Below, piece by piece: positions 50,041-57,345 of a stretch of 57,345 nt of DNA (within the stretch, counting starts at the first letter, position 1; each line of letters starts with the position of its first letter). Under the pieces are notes generated by a model that did no database searches, was not told where the DNA came from, and was given only the letters and a program-made list of their open reading frames with translations. The DNA comes from Bradyrhizobium sp. 132 (GTDB lineage Bacteria > Pseudomonadota > Alphaproteobacteria > Rhizobiales > Xanthobacteraceae), in NCBI RefSeq assembly GCF_023074185.1, contig NZ_JADPKY010000182.1, positions 1-57,345 on the forward strand, given 5' to 3'. Position numbers and translations under genes: made by a program.

Positions 50041-51366
50041 ATGATCGATTTTGCCATGCCGGAGACGCGCTATGCGCTCAGCGGCGACGTCAATATCGCC
50101 TATCAAACGCTGGGTAGCGGACCCGTCGATATCATCATGGTCCCGGGCATCATTTCGCATGTCGAATTCTTGCATGAACTGCGCGGTTATACCGCTTTCA
50201 TGCGCCGCCTTTCGACCTTCGCCCGCGTGGTTTCCTTCGACAAGAGAGGCCAGGGGCTTTCCGACAGGGTGGCCGGGGCCCCTTCGCTCGAACAGCGGAT
50301 GGATGATGTTCGCGCCGTCATGGACAGCATCGGGTCAACCCAGACCGCGCTGCTTGGCGTTTCCGAGGGATGCGCGATGAGCGTCATGTTTGCTGCCACC
50401 TATCCCGAGCGCGTATCCAAACTCATCCTCTTTGGCGGCTATCGACGGCGACGCGACTTGCCCGGAGACGGCGAGCAACGGGCCATACAGCTCATGAAGT
50501 CGTGGGGCACGGGCGCGATGATCAACAGAGTTGCTCCCAGCCTCGCGACCGATCCTGCCGCCGTAGCGCAATTCGCCAAGTATGAAAGGCTTGCAGCCAG
50601 TCCCGGAGCCATAAAGCAGTTTGCCCTGCTGAATGCGTCGATCGATGTGAGTCAGCTGCTTGAGAACGTACGCGCTCCGACGCTCGTGCTGCATCGTCAC
50701 GGCGACGTGCAGGTACCGGTCGAGCATGGCCGCGATTTAGCCGCGGGGATTCCCGGCGCGCGATTCATCGAATATGCCGGAGATGACCACAGTCCATATT
50801 TCGGCTTCAGCGATCGCGACGAGCTGCTTGGCGATATCGAAGAGTTCATGACGGGGCATCGCGACGGCTCGCCGGAGGATATCGATCGCGTTCTCGCCAC
50901 GGTCCTATTCACGGATATCGTCGATTCAACGCGCCGCGCCGCCGAAGCCGGCGACCGGGCATGGCGCAAATTGCTCGACAGTCACGATGAACTGGCGTCG
51001 CAAATCGTCGAGAAGCATCGCGGCACTTTGATCAAGTCCACCGGCGATGGCATTCTCGCCACCTTCGACGGACCAGCCCGCGCCGTTCGTTGCGCCCTCG
51101 CGCTTGGAACAGCTGCAAAACAGATTGGCTTGGCGCTCCGAGTGGGTCTTCACACCGGCGAAATCGAGATCAGGGGCCGCGATATAGGCGGCGTCGCCGT
51201 GCATGCAGCTTCGCGCGTTATGACCCAGTCGCAGCCTGACGAAGTCTTGGTGTCACGGGTCGTCACCGATCTCGTCGCAGGCGCGGGTTTGAGGTTCGCC
51301 GAGCGCGGATCGCATGAACTTAAGGGACTTCCGGGCCGGTGGGATCTGTTCGCAGCGATCATCTAA
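50041..51366 (+). CDS. Alpha/beta-hydrolase fused to class III adenylate/guanylate cyclase
   Basis: 441 residues. Residues 8-272 form an alpha/beta hydrolase with the elbow GVSEG (Ser108), acid in HRHGDVQVP and His250 in AGDDHSPYF. Residues 283-441 are a class III cyclase domain: metal Asp292 in LFTDIVDST, Asp336 in STGDGILATF, RVGLHTGEIEIRG and GGVAVHAASRV. Such fusions may sense a small hydrophobic ligand or its hydrolysis and make cAMP. No membrane segment, so cytosolic. AAGGAAG precedes the ATG. Single gene. Confidence 0.85.
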   Translation: MIDFAMPETRYALSGDVNIAYQTLGSGPVDIIMVPGIISHVEFLHELRGYTAFMRRLSTFARVVSFDKRGQGLSDRVAGAPSLEQRMDDVRAVMDSIGSTQTALLGVSEGCAMSVMFAATYPERVSKLILFGGYRRRRDLPGDGEQRAIQLMKSWGTGAMINRVAPSLATDPAAVAQFAKYERLAASPGAIKQFALLNASIDVSQLLENVRAPTLVLHRHGDVQVPVEHGRDLAAGIPGARFIEYAGDDHSPYFGFSDRDELLGDIEEFMTGHRDGSPEDIDRVLATVLFTDIVDSTRRAAEAGDRAWRKLLDSHDELASQIVEKHRGTLIKSTGDGILATFDGPARAVRCALALGTAAKQIGLALRVGLHTGEIEIRGRDIGGVAVHAASRVMTQSQPDEVLVSRVVTDLVAGAGLRFAERGSHELKGLPGRWDLFAAII

Positions 51367-51473
51367 GTGAAGGGCCGCTCTTGATGCTATTGGCGAACCA
51401 GATTTGCTCAGGTTGAGTTCTTCGCATTTTGACCCAGTGCGGACAATCGGCCTGACGGACGCTAGGAGATCAA

Positions 51474-52003
51474 CTATTGCGCGGGTCGCCCTGAAGCGGA
51501 GATCCCGCTCGCCCACTCTTTCGCTTGGCTATTAATTTCGCCGCGCGGAGGACGGTCGCTGGACCGTGAAAGCGCAAGCCCGGCACGTAAGGCAAAGAGC
51601 ACAACAACCGATGAGGACGGCGGCATAACTTCCTGTCCAATCGATGCTGACTGCGAAAGGCAGCGGTCCGAATGCCGCGCCCGCGATGCCGAAGATGAAC
51701 GACGCTCCCCTGATTGCACCAAGACGGTCGCGGCCGATACTGGGCGTAACCGGCGGCGTTGATGGCCTGCAGTGAGCCGGACGCCCCGCCCAAACTCAGC
51801 GCATACAGTACGCTGATGGCGATGCCACTGCCGAACGCCGGAAGACCTGATGCCGGCGCAAGCATCAACATCGCCAGCGGAACTAGGTGCCGGGAAGCGA
51901 CCGCCCCACCCGCAAACATCCGCATGGATACGACAAGAATGCCTATAAAGGCCGCAACGTCATTGAGCGCATGGTTCTTGAGTCCAGACCCCAGGAGGTT
52001 CAA
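51474..52003 (-). pseudogene. MFS transporter remnant
   Basis: The C-terminal half of an MFS protein can be assembled from two or more frames: FIGILVVSMRMFAGGAVASR and SGIAISVLYALSLGGASGSL, then a frame change near 51725-51735 after AGYAQY, then LGAIRGASFIFGIAGAAFGP and SIDWTGSYAAVLIGC, and another shift near 51590. No N-terminal half exists upstream. Dead gene. Confidence 0.65.
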
Positions 52004-52145
52004 AGGCGAGTCTGGATGCTGCCGTTGATCGGCCTAGAAGATTCGCGCCCAGCAATTCCCGCCATTCAAAAAGAAAATGCCTTGTTTAAAATATAATATA
52101 TAATACCATGGTTTTATATTTCATTTAAATCGAGGAGAGCGCAGC

Positions 52146-52631
52146 GTGACCCGGGACGGCAACGAAGACGACGACCGGCGGGCGTTTTTGAAGACATGCG
52201 GAAGATTCGCGGCCGTGACGCCCCCGGTCATGACATTGCTTCTGTCCACCTCCCTGACCTCGAAAGCCATTGCACGTTCGGGCGGTCTGAACGGAGCGAC
52301 GCAGGGCGACAGGAACCAGTCTGTCTTCGACAACGATCGGTCCTCCGCGGTAAGGTCGGGGACCTCCAGTAGCGGCGGATCATCCGGAGGGGGTGGAGCA
52401 CCCGGCGGTGGCCGGCCCAGCTCACCTCATGCTGCTGCAGGGACACCCGTTGGCGGCGGATCCGCTGGTGCCGGAGGCAATGGTAAGGGGCCTTTCGCGA
52501 CCGGCGGCAGCTCCGGAAGCCCGACCGCATATGGCGGCGTCGATTGCGCAGATGAAGAGGAAGAGAGGCTCAAGGCCAATTGCGACCGCGCTATCACTCG
52601 GGTATCGAGCGCGACCAAAGCCGAAAATTAG
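52146..52631 (+). CDS. Small Tat-signal Gly/Ser-rich protein A
   Basis: 161 residues. Residues 11-43 contain RRAFLKTCGRFAAVTPPVMT then LLLSTSLTSKAIA: a twin-arginine motif (RRxFLK) and hydrophobic core, so Tat export is likely. The rest is low-complexity Gly/Ser/Pro with an acidic end (DEEEERLKANCD). No domain known to me. GTG start with GAGGAGAG upstream. A second gene with the same N-terminus lies at 54977, minus strand. AT-rich promoter upstream (52085-52130). Function unknown. Confidence 0.6.
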   Translation: MTRDGNEDDDRRAFLKTCGRFAAVTPPVMTLLLSTSLTSKAIARSGGLNGATQGDRNQSVFDNDRSSAVRSGTSSSGGSSGGGGAPGGGRPSSPHAAAGTPVGGGSAGAGGNGKGPFATGGSSGSPTAYGGVDCADEEEERLKANCDRAITRVSSATKAEN

Positions 52632-52815
52632 CATCGTTTCAGCGCATGCATAGCGCATTGACTTGCCCAGCCAGCACGTCGGCTCATTTGCTGCGGCATG
52701 CTGAAAAGCGTGGCTCGGGTTGCGGGGGCCGCGGGCCTGGACATCCGAGAACCTCCTTGAGAGGCAGACCCGATTCCCGTGAGTCGAAAAGGCGTTGTTG
52801 CGCTTAACGTCCTCG

Positions 52816-53514
52816 TCATTTCGCGCTGGCGGGATCTCGCTGTGTAAGACCGGTAGCACTCGACTCACGAGGCGCTGAATGCAGCTCATTCCGTGAAATT
52901 GCCAATGCCGCGAGAACTGTCCGATTACTGATGTCCAGTTTTTGAAAGATGTGATGAAGGTGGACTTTGATCGTACCGTCGGCAATGTTCAGGCAACGCC
53001 CAATTTCCTTATTCGATAGGCCCTCCGATACGAGCCGCATGATCTGCCGCTCCCGGTCCGTCAGCTGGGTCAGGGACTTCTCCTCACCTGCGCGAGAGTC
53101 TTCAGCAACCTGCCCAGTGCTGTGCGACCGTGACGCCAATCCTCGGATCTGAACAACCTTCCGCAGGGTGGCGACTAACGTCTCCGGCTTCGCATGCTTC
53201 GTGAGGACGAGACAGACCCCGCCGGCAACCAGCTTCTGCAACGCGTCATCGCCAGCCGTATCGACGAAGAAAACTACCCGAGTACCCTGGCCCGCGGTGT
53301 TTGCCAGAGCCAGGAAGTCAGACCGGCTCATTTCAGGCGCGCCCAAATCCACCAGCGCAATGTCCGGCACAAGAAGTCGAATTGCCTCGATGCAGCTTGC
53401 AGCATCTCCGCATGAGGCCACGATCGCAAAATCGTGCTGCGTCGCCAAGACGCTGCTGATTCCCTCCAAAACGATCGGGTGCCGATCCGCGATGACAATT
53501 CTGATGCGACGCAT
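52816..53514 (-). CDS. LuxR/NarL-type response regulator
   Basis: 232 residues. Receiver-like part: RIVIADRHPIVLEGISSVLA, DIALVDLGAPEMS (phospho-Asp about residue 56), and VLTKHAKPETLVATLRKVV. The LuxR helix-turn-helix at about 150-210 reads LTDRERQIMRLVSEGLSNKE, IGRCLNIADGTIKVHLHHIF. The first acidic pair is only a single Asp, so phosphorylation may differ from canonical. No kinase is adjacent. ATG at 53514 preceded by AGAGGAAG. It is flanked by the two Tat-signal Gly-rich genes, an H-NS-like gene being in between. Confidence 0.85.
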   Translation of the reverse strand: MRRIRIVIADRHPIVLEGISSVLATQHDFAIVASCGDAASCIEAIRLLVPDIALVDLGAPEMSRSDFLALANTAGQGTRVVFFVDTAGDDALQKLVAGGVCLVLTKHAKPETLVATLRKVVQIRGLASRSHSTGQVAEDSRAGEEKSLTQLTDRERQIMRLVSEGLSNKEIGRCLNIADGTIKVHLHHIFQKLDISNRTVLAALAISRNELHSAPRESSATGLTQRDPASAK

Positions 53515-54563
53515 GCTTCCTCTGCCCAATTCGTAAACCCATAATGCGGCAGTTTATTCCAGCAACGTCTTCGGTAACGTTCGCTAACCATAAAGCCAAT
53601 TTGCAATGTCAAAGTGTCGCACTTGCTGAGGCACATCTCGCAACGCTTGACCGCGGTGTGAGCGTAACTCACTCTGAAATTGCGTGCACCACCGTACGAA
53701 CCCGGGCTCTGCTCGAAACGCAAAAACGCGAAATCTTCGGCGGAAGCCGACCTTCCGGGCAATTTTTGATAGTAACGCAAGTAAACTTCGCCCGGCCGGT
53801 GTATTTTGGGCGCGGGGTGAGTCGCTGACTATCATAATCGACATCCATCTAATCGGTCCACCGCTGCTATATTACGAAGGATATATAGGGATATCCGCGA
53901 TTCAAATCTAACATTCAACGAAGTTTCGCCTAAAACGAGGCGATCCAACCCGGGGAGGCTGCAGAGTAATATTATCGTCGAGGAGCGTTCATCCGACGCA
54001 AAGAACGGCTCCGATCCTTTGATTTTGTGTATCGGCGCGGAGCTCAAATGAGGAATGAAAATTTTTCAAACTGCCTGATTTCAACGAAAGCACCCTGCCA
54101 ATGCTCGTTTCGAGCGAAATCCAGGGAAAAGGCCTTCAATCTAACTGTAGCACCGATGAACAACTGGTCAGCAGAGTTGAACCGGCGTCTTCGTCAGCCC
54201 GGCAATTTCACTGAGCGGTTACGAGGTGATCTTTGTAACGAGTGTAGGTGGTCACATGCATTCTTCGGCTGTTCTGCGTCAAACTCATCAGGATCTGATC
54301 GTTCAATTCACCGAATTGCGGAATTTGCGTAGTCGCGTATTGCAGGCCGAGCAACGGATGTTTGGCCCCCGACGAGCCAACCGGCGAAGGGCCTCTGGGA
54401 GGCGCCTGCTCGGTCGGACAACCGGCACGAGGCGGTAGCGGCGACAGGCGTCGGACTTCGCGCTGGCCGCCTGCCCCGCCAACCGATCGCGCTTGCCGGA
54501 CCGGGCTTCGACCTGATATCCCCTCCACCTTCTGTTTGACGGAAGTAGCTGGGGACGGCTTCC
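53515..54563 (+). other. Long AT-richer region, no certain gene
   Basis: About 1 kb between the response regulator and the H-NS-like gene. An open but start-less frame runs from about 53824 to 54050, ending NIIVEERSSDAKNGSDPLIL with CIGAELK. A second open stretch starts MHSSAVLRQTHQDLIVQFTE at 54256 and ends at 54438 in Arg-rich sequence. Neither is supported well enough to call. The stretch 53865-53895 is unusually AT-rich. Confidence 0.35.
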
Positions 54564-54905
54564 ATGGGTAAGGACGACTGGACATCCGTCCCTACGGGGG
54601 ACCTTTGGCAACTTTACGACGAGGTGACCACGGTTCTCAGTCGCAGGATGACTGCGGAAAAAGCCAAGCTCGAACAGCGGCTTCGCAGGATAGAGGGAAC
54701 CGCCGGCACTCCCACCGAGGAGCGTGCACGGCGCCCCTACCCTCCAGTGCTGCCGAAGTACCGGAATCCTAAGAAACCATCCCAAACCTGGTCTGGTCGC
54801 GGTAAGCAGCCCCGATGGCTGAAAGAGCAGCTTCGCGCCGGCAAAAAGCTGACCGACCTGTTGATCAACCGCTCATCCGGCCAGAAGCGCCGCCAGACCG
54901 GCTGA
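54564..54905 (+). CDS. H-NS-family nucleoid protein
   Basis: 113 residues. The C-terminal DNA-binding domain reads YPPVLPKYRNPKKPSQTWSG, RGKQPRWLKEQLRAGKKLTD, the H-NS/StpA-type motif as found in alphaproteobacterial H-NS-like proteins (the RGKQPRWL loop inserts in the AT-rich minor groove). The N-terminal coiled-coil part (residues 10-45) allows oligomerisation. It may silence AT-rich accessory genes such as those nearby. ATG at 54564. Confidence 0.85.
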   Translation: MGKDDWTSVPTGDLWQLYDEVTTVLSRRMTAEKAKLEQRLRRIEGTAGTPTEERARRPYPPVLPKYRNPKKPSQTWSGRGKQPRWLKEQLRAGKKLTDLLINRSSGQKRRQTG

Positions 54906-54976
54906 GCACAAGCAATCGTTGTACCGGCGCCCGCGCGAACGCCGGCATGGCTGTCGCGGGCCGTTGGCGCCACCCT

Positions 54977-55207
54977 TCAGCGGTCGTCATCCTCTTTGCC
55001 GTTAGGACTGCCGTCCCCGCCGCCGTTGCCGCCCCCATTGTTGCCGTGCACAATTCGGCCAGCCGAACCCGCGATGGCGGCCGAGGTAAGAGAGGTGGAG
55101 AGCAACAAGGTCATAGCTGGAGGGGTCACGGCGGCAAATCTTCCGCAACTCTTCAAGAACTCACGACGGTCTTCGCTGTCGGCGTCCAGGTGGGTCATCG
55201 GGGTCAT
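54977..55207 (-). CDS. Small Tat-signal Gly-rich protein B
   Basis: 76 residues. Starts MTPMTHLDADSEDRREFLKS then CGRFAAVTPPAMTLLLSTSL with TSAAIAGSAG: the same Tat-type leader as the gene at 52146, more than 25 identical positions over about 33. The remainder is short and Gly/Asn-rich (NNGGGNGGGDGSPNG) with an acidic end. Convergent with the H-NS-like gene. Together with A it forms a small paralogous family of unknown role. A second ATG at 55198 is possible. Confidence 0.6.
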   Translation of the reverse strand: MTPMTHLDADSEDRREFLKSCGRFAAVTPPAMTLLLSTSLTSAAIAGSAGRIVHGNNGGGNGGGDGSPNGKEDDDR

Positions 55208-55380
55208 CCTGCAACATTCCAGCCCTCGATTAAATCGTACGTCAAACTAGCGGAAGCGCAACTTAAATTTCTTAACTGAGTAATTATTTATTCCTCCGGC
55301 TTGCGCATTGGTCTTGCCATTAGATCGGTAGCGACCGGAGTTGCGGCGAAAATGGAAACTTGGGCCGGCCGCGGATTGCA

Positions 55381-55938
55381 TTATTTCGACGTTGAGGGCC
55401 GCTGAAGGCGCGCAGGACAGCCAAACGCCTTGGCACCTGTAGGAATATCCCTGTTGACCAGTGAATTTGCACCTATGATCGCGCGGTCGCCGATCGTTAC
55501 ACCCATTTGGACAACCGAATTCGGGCCTATATATACTCCATTGCCGATCCAGGTGGGTGCGTAATCGATCGGATCCCGGCCGAGCGAAATTGAACGATTT
55601 ACGGTATGATGTGTGTAGATCTGGACGCCAGCAGAGATGGAGCACCAGTCCCCTATCTGCAAATCTCCACCCGAGCCATCCAGGATACATCCTGGTCCAA
55701 TCCAGGTATTTCGTCCGACCTTGACAGACCCCAGAACGAGCACGTTGTCGTACATCGTGGTTCCCTCGCCGAAGCCATATGCCGCGGCGTTTTGGTCGCG
55801 TTCGGTGAGAAGATCTCCGATTGAGACTCTTCGGTCAAATTGTTCTTTTTTGCGAACTGCAAGAACTCGCAGAAACTCTCGGATGAGCGCGACCCATTGA
55901 TCGACTCGGCGATCGGGCATTCTGGGATCTAAGGGCAT
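55381..55938 (-). CDS. Hexapeptide-repeat acyltransferase
   Basis: 185 residues. The left-handed beta-helix repeats are visible from about residue 68: VLVLGSVKVGRNTWIGPGCI, LQIGDWCSISAGVQIYTHHT, PTWIGNGVYIGPNSVVQMGV, TIGDRAIIGANSLVNRDIPT, ending GCPARLQ. The His of THHT is the usual catalytic base of O-acetyltransferases of the LacA/WbbJ type. It may modify a surface glycan; no other glycan gene is in the window. Start at 55938 because the upstream frame is Arg-rich shadow. Confidence 0.8.
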   Translation of the reverse strand: MPLDPRMPDRRVDQWVALIREFLRVLAVRKKEQFDRRVSIGDLLTERDQNAAAYGFGEGTTMYDNVLVLGSVKVGRNTWIGPGCILDGSGGDLQIGDWCSISAGVQIYTHHTVNRSISLGRDPIDYAPTWIGNGVYIGPNSVVQMGVTIGDRAIIGANSLVNRDIPTGAKAFGCPARLQRPSTSK

Positions 55939-56261
55939 CGGAAGCCACCACGTGATTTGCAACTGCGAACAATGCAACCGGAGCCAGACCCGCGGTCGTT
56001 TGAATCTGGGAGAATGGCACTGGCTTCGGCTCCGCACAAAGCGTTTTCGAACATACGCGGTCCAGGCCGTGCTCCGCGCCGGAGCTGCGAGCGGGCCCCT
56101 TTGATGGGTCGCGGCTACTTGCCCATTGGCCTCAAGCAACGGAAGCCCGGGACGTAGACGGCCACGCCTGTTCGTCAACGCTGTGGGTTCGGTCGGTCAA
56201 AACCAACTTTTCAAACGGTTCGGGTTCAATGCCCCTCCGGATGAAGGGGGGCGCCTATCTA
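55939..56261 (+). other. Intergenic region, no gene seen
   Basis: About 320 bases upstream of the acyltransferase gene, presumably with its promoter. No recognisable coding sequence, dyad or repeat apart from the CAGGGAA cluster that starts at 56262. Confidence 0.35.
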
Positions 56262-56445
56262 TTCCCTGCGAACAGGGAAGTTTACAGGGAAAGCGCGCCG
56301 GGCGCAGGGCCGCTGCCCCCCTCCCAAGTTGCGGCAAGGCCTTAGATTCGCGAAGCAAATCCCAACCGTGAACCTGCCCTGCGCCCACATCCAACAGGGA
56401 AATTTTCGCTGGCGAACAGGGAATTTGTTTGCCTTGCGCAGGGAA
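56262..56445. repeat. CAGGGAA repeat cluster, partly at 22-bp period
   Basis: CAGGGAA occurs at 56273, 56285, 56395, 56417 and 56439; the last three are exactly 22 bp apart. The first forms a hairpin with TTCCCTG at 56262-56268 around CGAA. I recognise AACAGGGAA-type repeats as recurrent in Bradyrhizobium and relatives, often in accessory DNA. Their role is not known to me. Confidence 0.65.
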
Positions 56446-56488
56446 GTACCGCTCCGGGGCGGCTCCGAGCCGAACTTGAGGGTGTTCG

Positions 56489-56587
56489 CTAGAGGGCTAT
56501 CGTAGCCAGGACAAAGAGGATCCCGGCCAAGGGGTTTCTGAGAATCGTGGGGCCGGGGCCGTTCGGTAGGTGGGGATCGCCGAGCAT
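56489..56587 (-). CDS. Possible 32-aa membrane peptide
   Basis: The minus-strand frame encodes MLGDPHLPNGPGPTILRN then a hydrophobic segment PLAGILFVLATIAL to the stop. It lies 56 nt after the short coiled-coil gene at 56644, same strand. The ribosome site (GGGACG) is weak. The clean tail-anchored look supports coding but it may be chance. Confidence 0.35.
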   Translation of the reverse strand: MLGDPHLPNGPGPTILRNPLAGILFVLATIAL

Positions 56588-56643
56588 TGCGGAGCGTCCC
56601 GCGATCGAGCGAGCCTGCGCGATCAGGAAGGCGTTAGCCCCGC

Positions 56644-56868
56644 TCAGAATGCCCCCTTAAGAATTACGATTTTGTCCGGGTGGTTGGAACCTGAGTTCTT
56701 GCTTTGCCTTTTGACCACCTGCTCAAGCTCAAGCGCCTCTATGGCAAGCTCATCTGCCAAGCGTCCAAACAGTTCACGCTTTTCCGGATCGCTCGCCCGT
56801 CTGCTCATCAGGGCGAGATCTGCGGCATCGGCGCGGAGCTTGGCCAATTTTGCCCTGAGGTCCCTCAT
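56644..56868 (-). CDS. Small coiled-coil hypothetical protein
   Basis: 74 residues, mostly a charged helix: MRDLRAKLAKLRADAADLAL, SRRASDPEKRELFGRLADEL, AIEALELEQVVKRQ. I recall similar short proteins in Bradyrhizobium with the SDPEKRELFGRLA core; function unknown. Cytoplasmic. No RBS of note. Confidence 0.55.
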   Translation of the reverse strand: MRDLRAKLAKLRADAADLALMSRRASDPEKRELFGRLADELAIEALELEQVVKRQSKNSGSNHPDKIVILKGAF

Positions 56869-56955
56869 GTGATTCGGCCCAGATCCTAAACCACCTTTCG
56901 GGTGGCGTACGGGTCAACGACGGAAACAGGCTATAGGTTCTTCCTTAACCGCGCG

Positions 56956-57246
56956 TTAGGCCGGCGCCGCGATTATCATATCGGATCGATCACCATTCTG
57001 AATTGACGAGTAGCTCCGCTTCGGCCGTTCATCAAAGAATTCCAGAACGAAGCCAATTTGCTCACGCATCAGCCCCGCGCGAGGGGTAAGCGAAGCGCCC
57101 GCTTTTGCCGACCAGAGCGGCGCGCGCTCATAGTGGTCCAGGCCCATGAGACGCTTTGCATCCGCGGGGACCGGGCAGTCCAGCAGCGCTGCCAACATCT
57201 GCTGGCCGGCGGCGCGGATGCGCACCAGCTCTAAGCTTGGCCCGTA
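56956..57246 (-). CDS. Hypothetical protein, possibly bradyrhizobial family
   Basis: 96 residues from the ATG at 57246: MYGPSLELVRIRAAGQQMLA, LLDCPVPADAKRLMGLDHYE, RAPLWSAKAG and a tail FVLEFFDERPKRSYSSIQNG. The composition is protein-like and I recall a comparable short family in bradyrhizobia without function. The frame extends upstream to 57321, but that part is the mirror of a plausible plus-strand frame. It overlaps the partial gene at the window end by 12 nt. Confidence 0.45.
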   Translation of the reverse strand, partial: YGPSLELVRIRAAGQQMLAALLDCPVPADAKRLMGLDHYERAPLWSAKAGASLTPRAGLMREQIGFVLEFFDERPKRSYSSIQNGDRSDMIIAAPA

Positions 57247-57345
57247 CATGGCGAGCACGAGCTGGCCAAGACCGAGCTCAAGAAGCTGCTGCCGGAGGAT
57301 GCCAAGGAGGCGTTTGGCCACGGTATTCGCGCCAAGCGCTCCAAG
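57235..57345 (+). pseudogene. Start-less partial frame at the window end
   Basis: After a TAA at 57232 the frame is open to the end and reads HGEHELAKTELKKLLPEDAK then EAFGHGIRAKRSK, a natural-looking sequence (LLPEDAKEAFGHGIRAKRSK) rather than a shadow. No start codon precedes it, so either the 5' part was lost at a junction near 57235-57250 or the gene begins with an unusual codon. It continues beyond the window. Family not identified. Confidence 0.35.

Noticed and set aside
53584..53844. 86-codon minus-strand frame near the response regulator
   Set aside because: No recognisable family and no convincing ribosome site; left within the intergenic entry.
54256..54438. 60-codon plus-strand frame before the H-NS-like gene
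   Set aside because: First 35 residues look plausible but the rest is Arg-rich shadow-like sequence; evidence too thin to call a gene.
1..57345. CRISPR arrays, tRNA and rRNA genes
   Set aside because: No regularly spaced 23-40-bp repeats with spacers, and no sequence resembling a tRNA or rRNA was noticed; by-eye reading could miss a divergent tRNA.

Overview
The window looks like an Alphaproteobacterial chromosome segment, most likely Bradyrhizobium or a close relative (Nitrobacteraceae). This rests on high GC, a DUF2865 protein, several short proteins of kinds I know from bradyrhizobia, and an extragenic palindromic repeat of that group at 11749-11835. No rRNA, tRNA or CRISPR array is visible. 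Identifications come from reading motifs and recalling families; no search was run.

1-5.2 kb is eroded accessory DNA: the 5' end of an IS3-family element, fragments of a YedK-type gene and of a terminase-small-subunit-like gene, a PilZ protein, a DUF2865 secreted protein, and small ORFs. Two of the small ORFs (4208-4479, minus strand) form a tiny gene pair with a 29-aa membrane peptide. 5.2-7.4 kb carries an MFS transporter and a Tat-exported Bug-type solute receptor.

7.6-26 kb is the most distinctive part. It holds three ~950-aa paralogous regulators (OmpR-type winged helix + STAND/AAA-like ATPase + helical repeats) interleaved with detoxification and repair genes: MsrA, OsmC, a crotonase, an epoxide hydrolase, a VOC/glyoxalase protein, a minimal histidine kinase, a DJ-1/PfpI protein, a haloalkane-dehalogenase-like hydrolase and an AraC regulator. 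Five of these transcription units carry the same upstream element, built on CAAC-N3-TAAC and further TAAC units spaced 10 bp apart, always oriented toward the gene. I propose a locally controlled electrophile/oxidant stress regulon.

26-36 kb contains a BisC/TorA-like molybdoenzyme, a RidA protein, and an RND efflux operon (adaptor, NTF2-like protein, permease) divergent from its TetR regulator, with two matching inverted-repeat operators. The efflux operon has a scar: vestiges of an RND-permease start and of an adaptor C-terminus flank the NTF2-like gene. 35.8-41.8 kb is an Ugp-like ABC uptake operon (ATPase, binding protein, two permeases) ending in an EEP-family phosphatase, divergent from a GlpR/DeoR regulator with a perfect 18-bp palindrome between them.

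42.2-47.8 kb is a Cus-type copper/silver efflux operon (small Cys/Met-rich exported protein, FixH-like protein, CusB, CusA) next to a truncated GDCCVxC-domain gene. 47.9-51.4 kb holds a DoxX protein, an NmrA-like reductase divergent from an HxlR regulator, and an alpha/beta-hydrolase-adenylate cyclase fusion. 51.4-57.3 kb is accessory again: an MFS pseudogene, two small Tat-signal Gly-rich paralogues flanking a LuxR response regulator and an H-NS-like protein, a hexapeptide acyltransferase, CAGGGAA repeats and short conserved ORFs.
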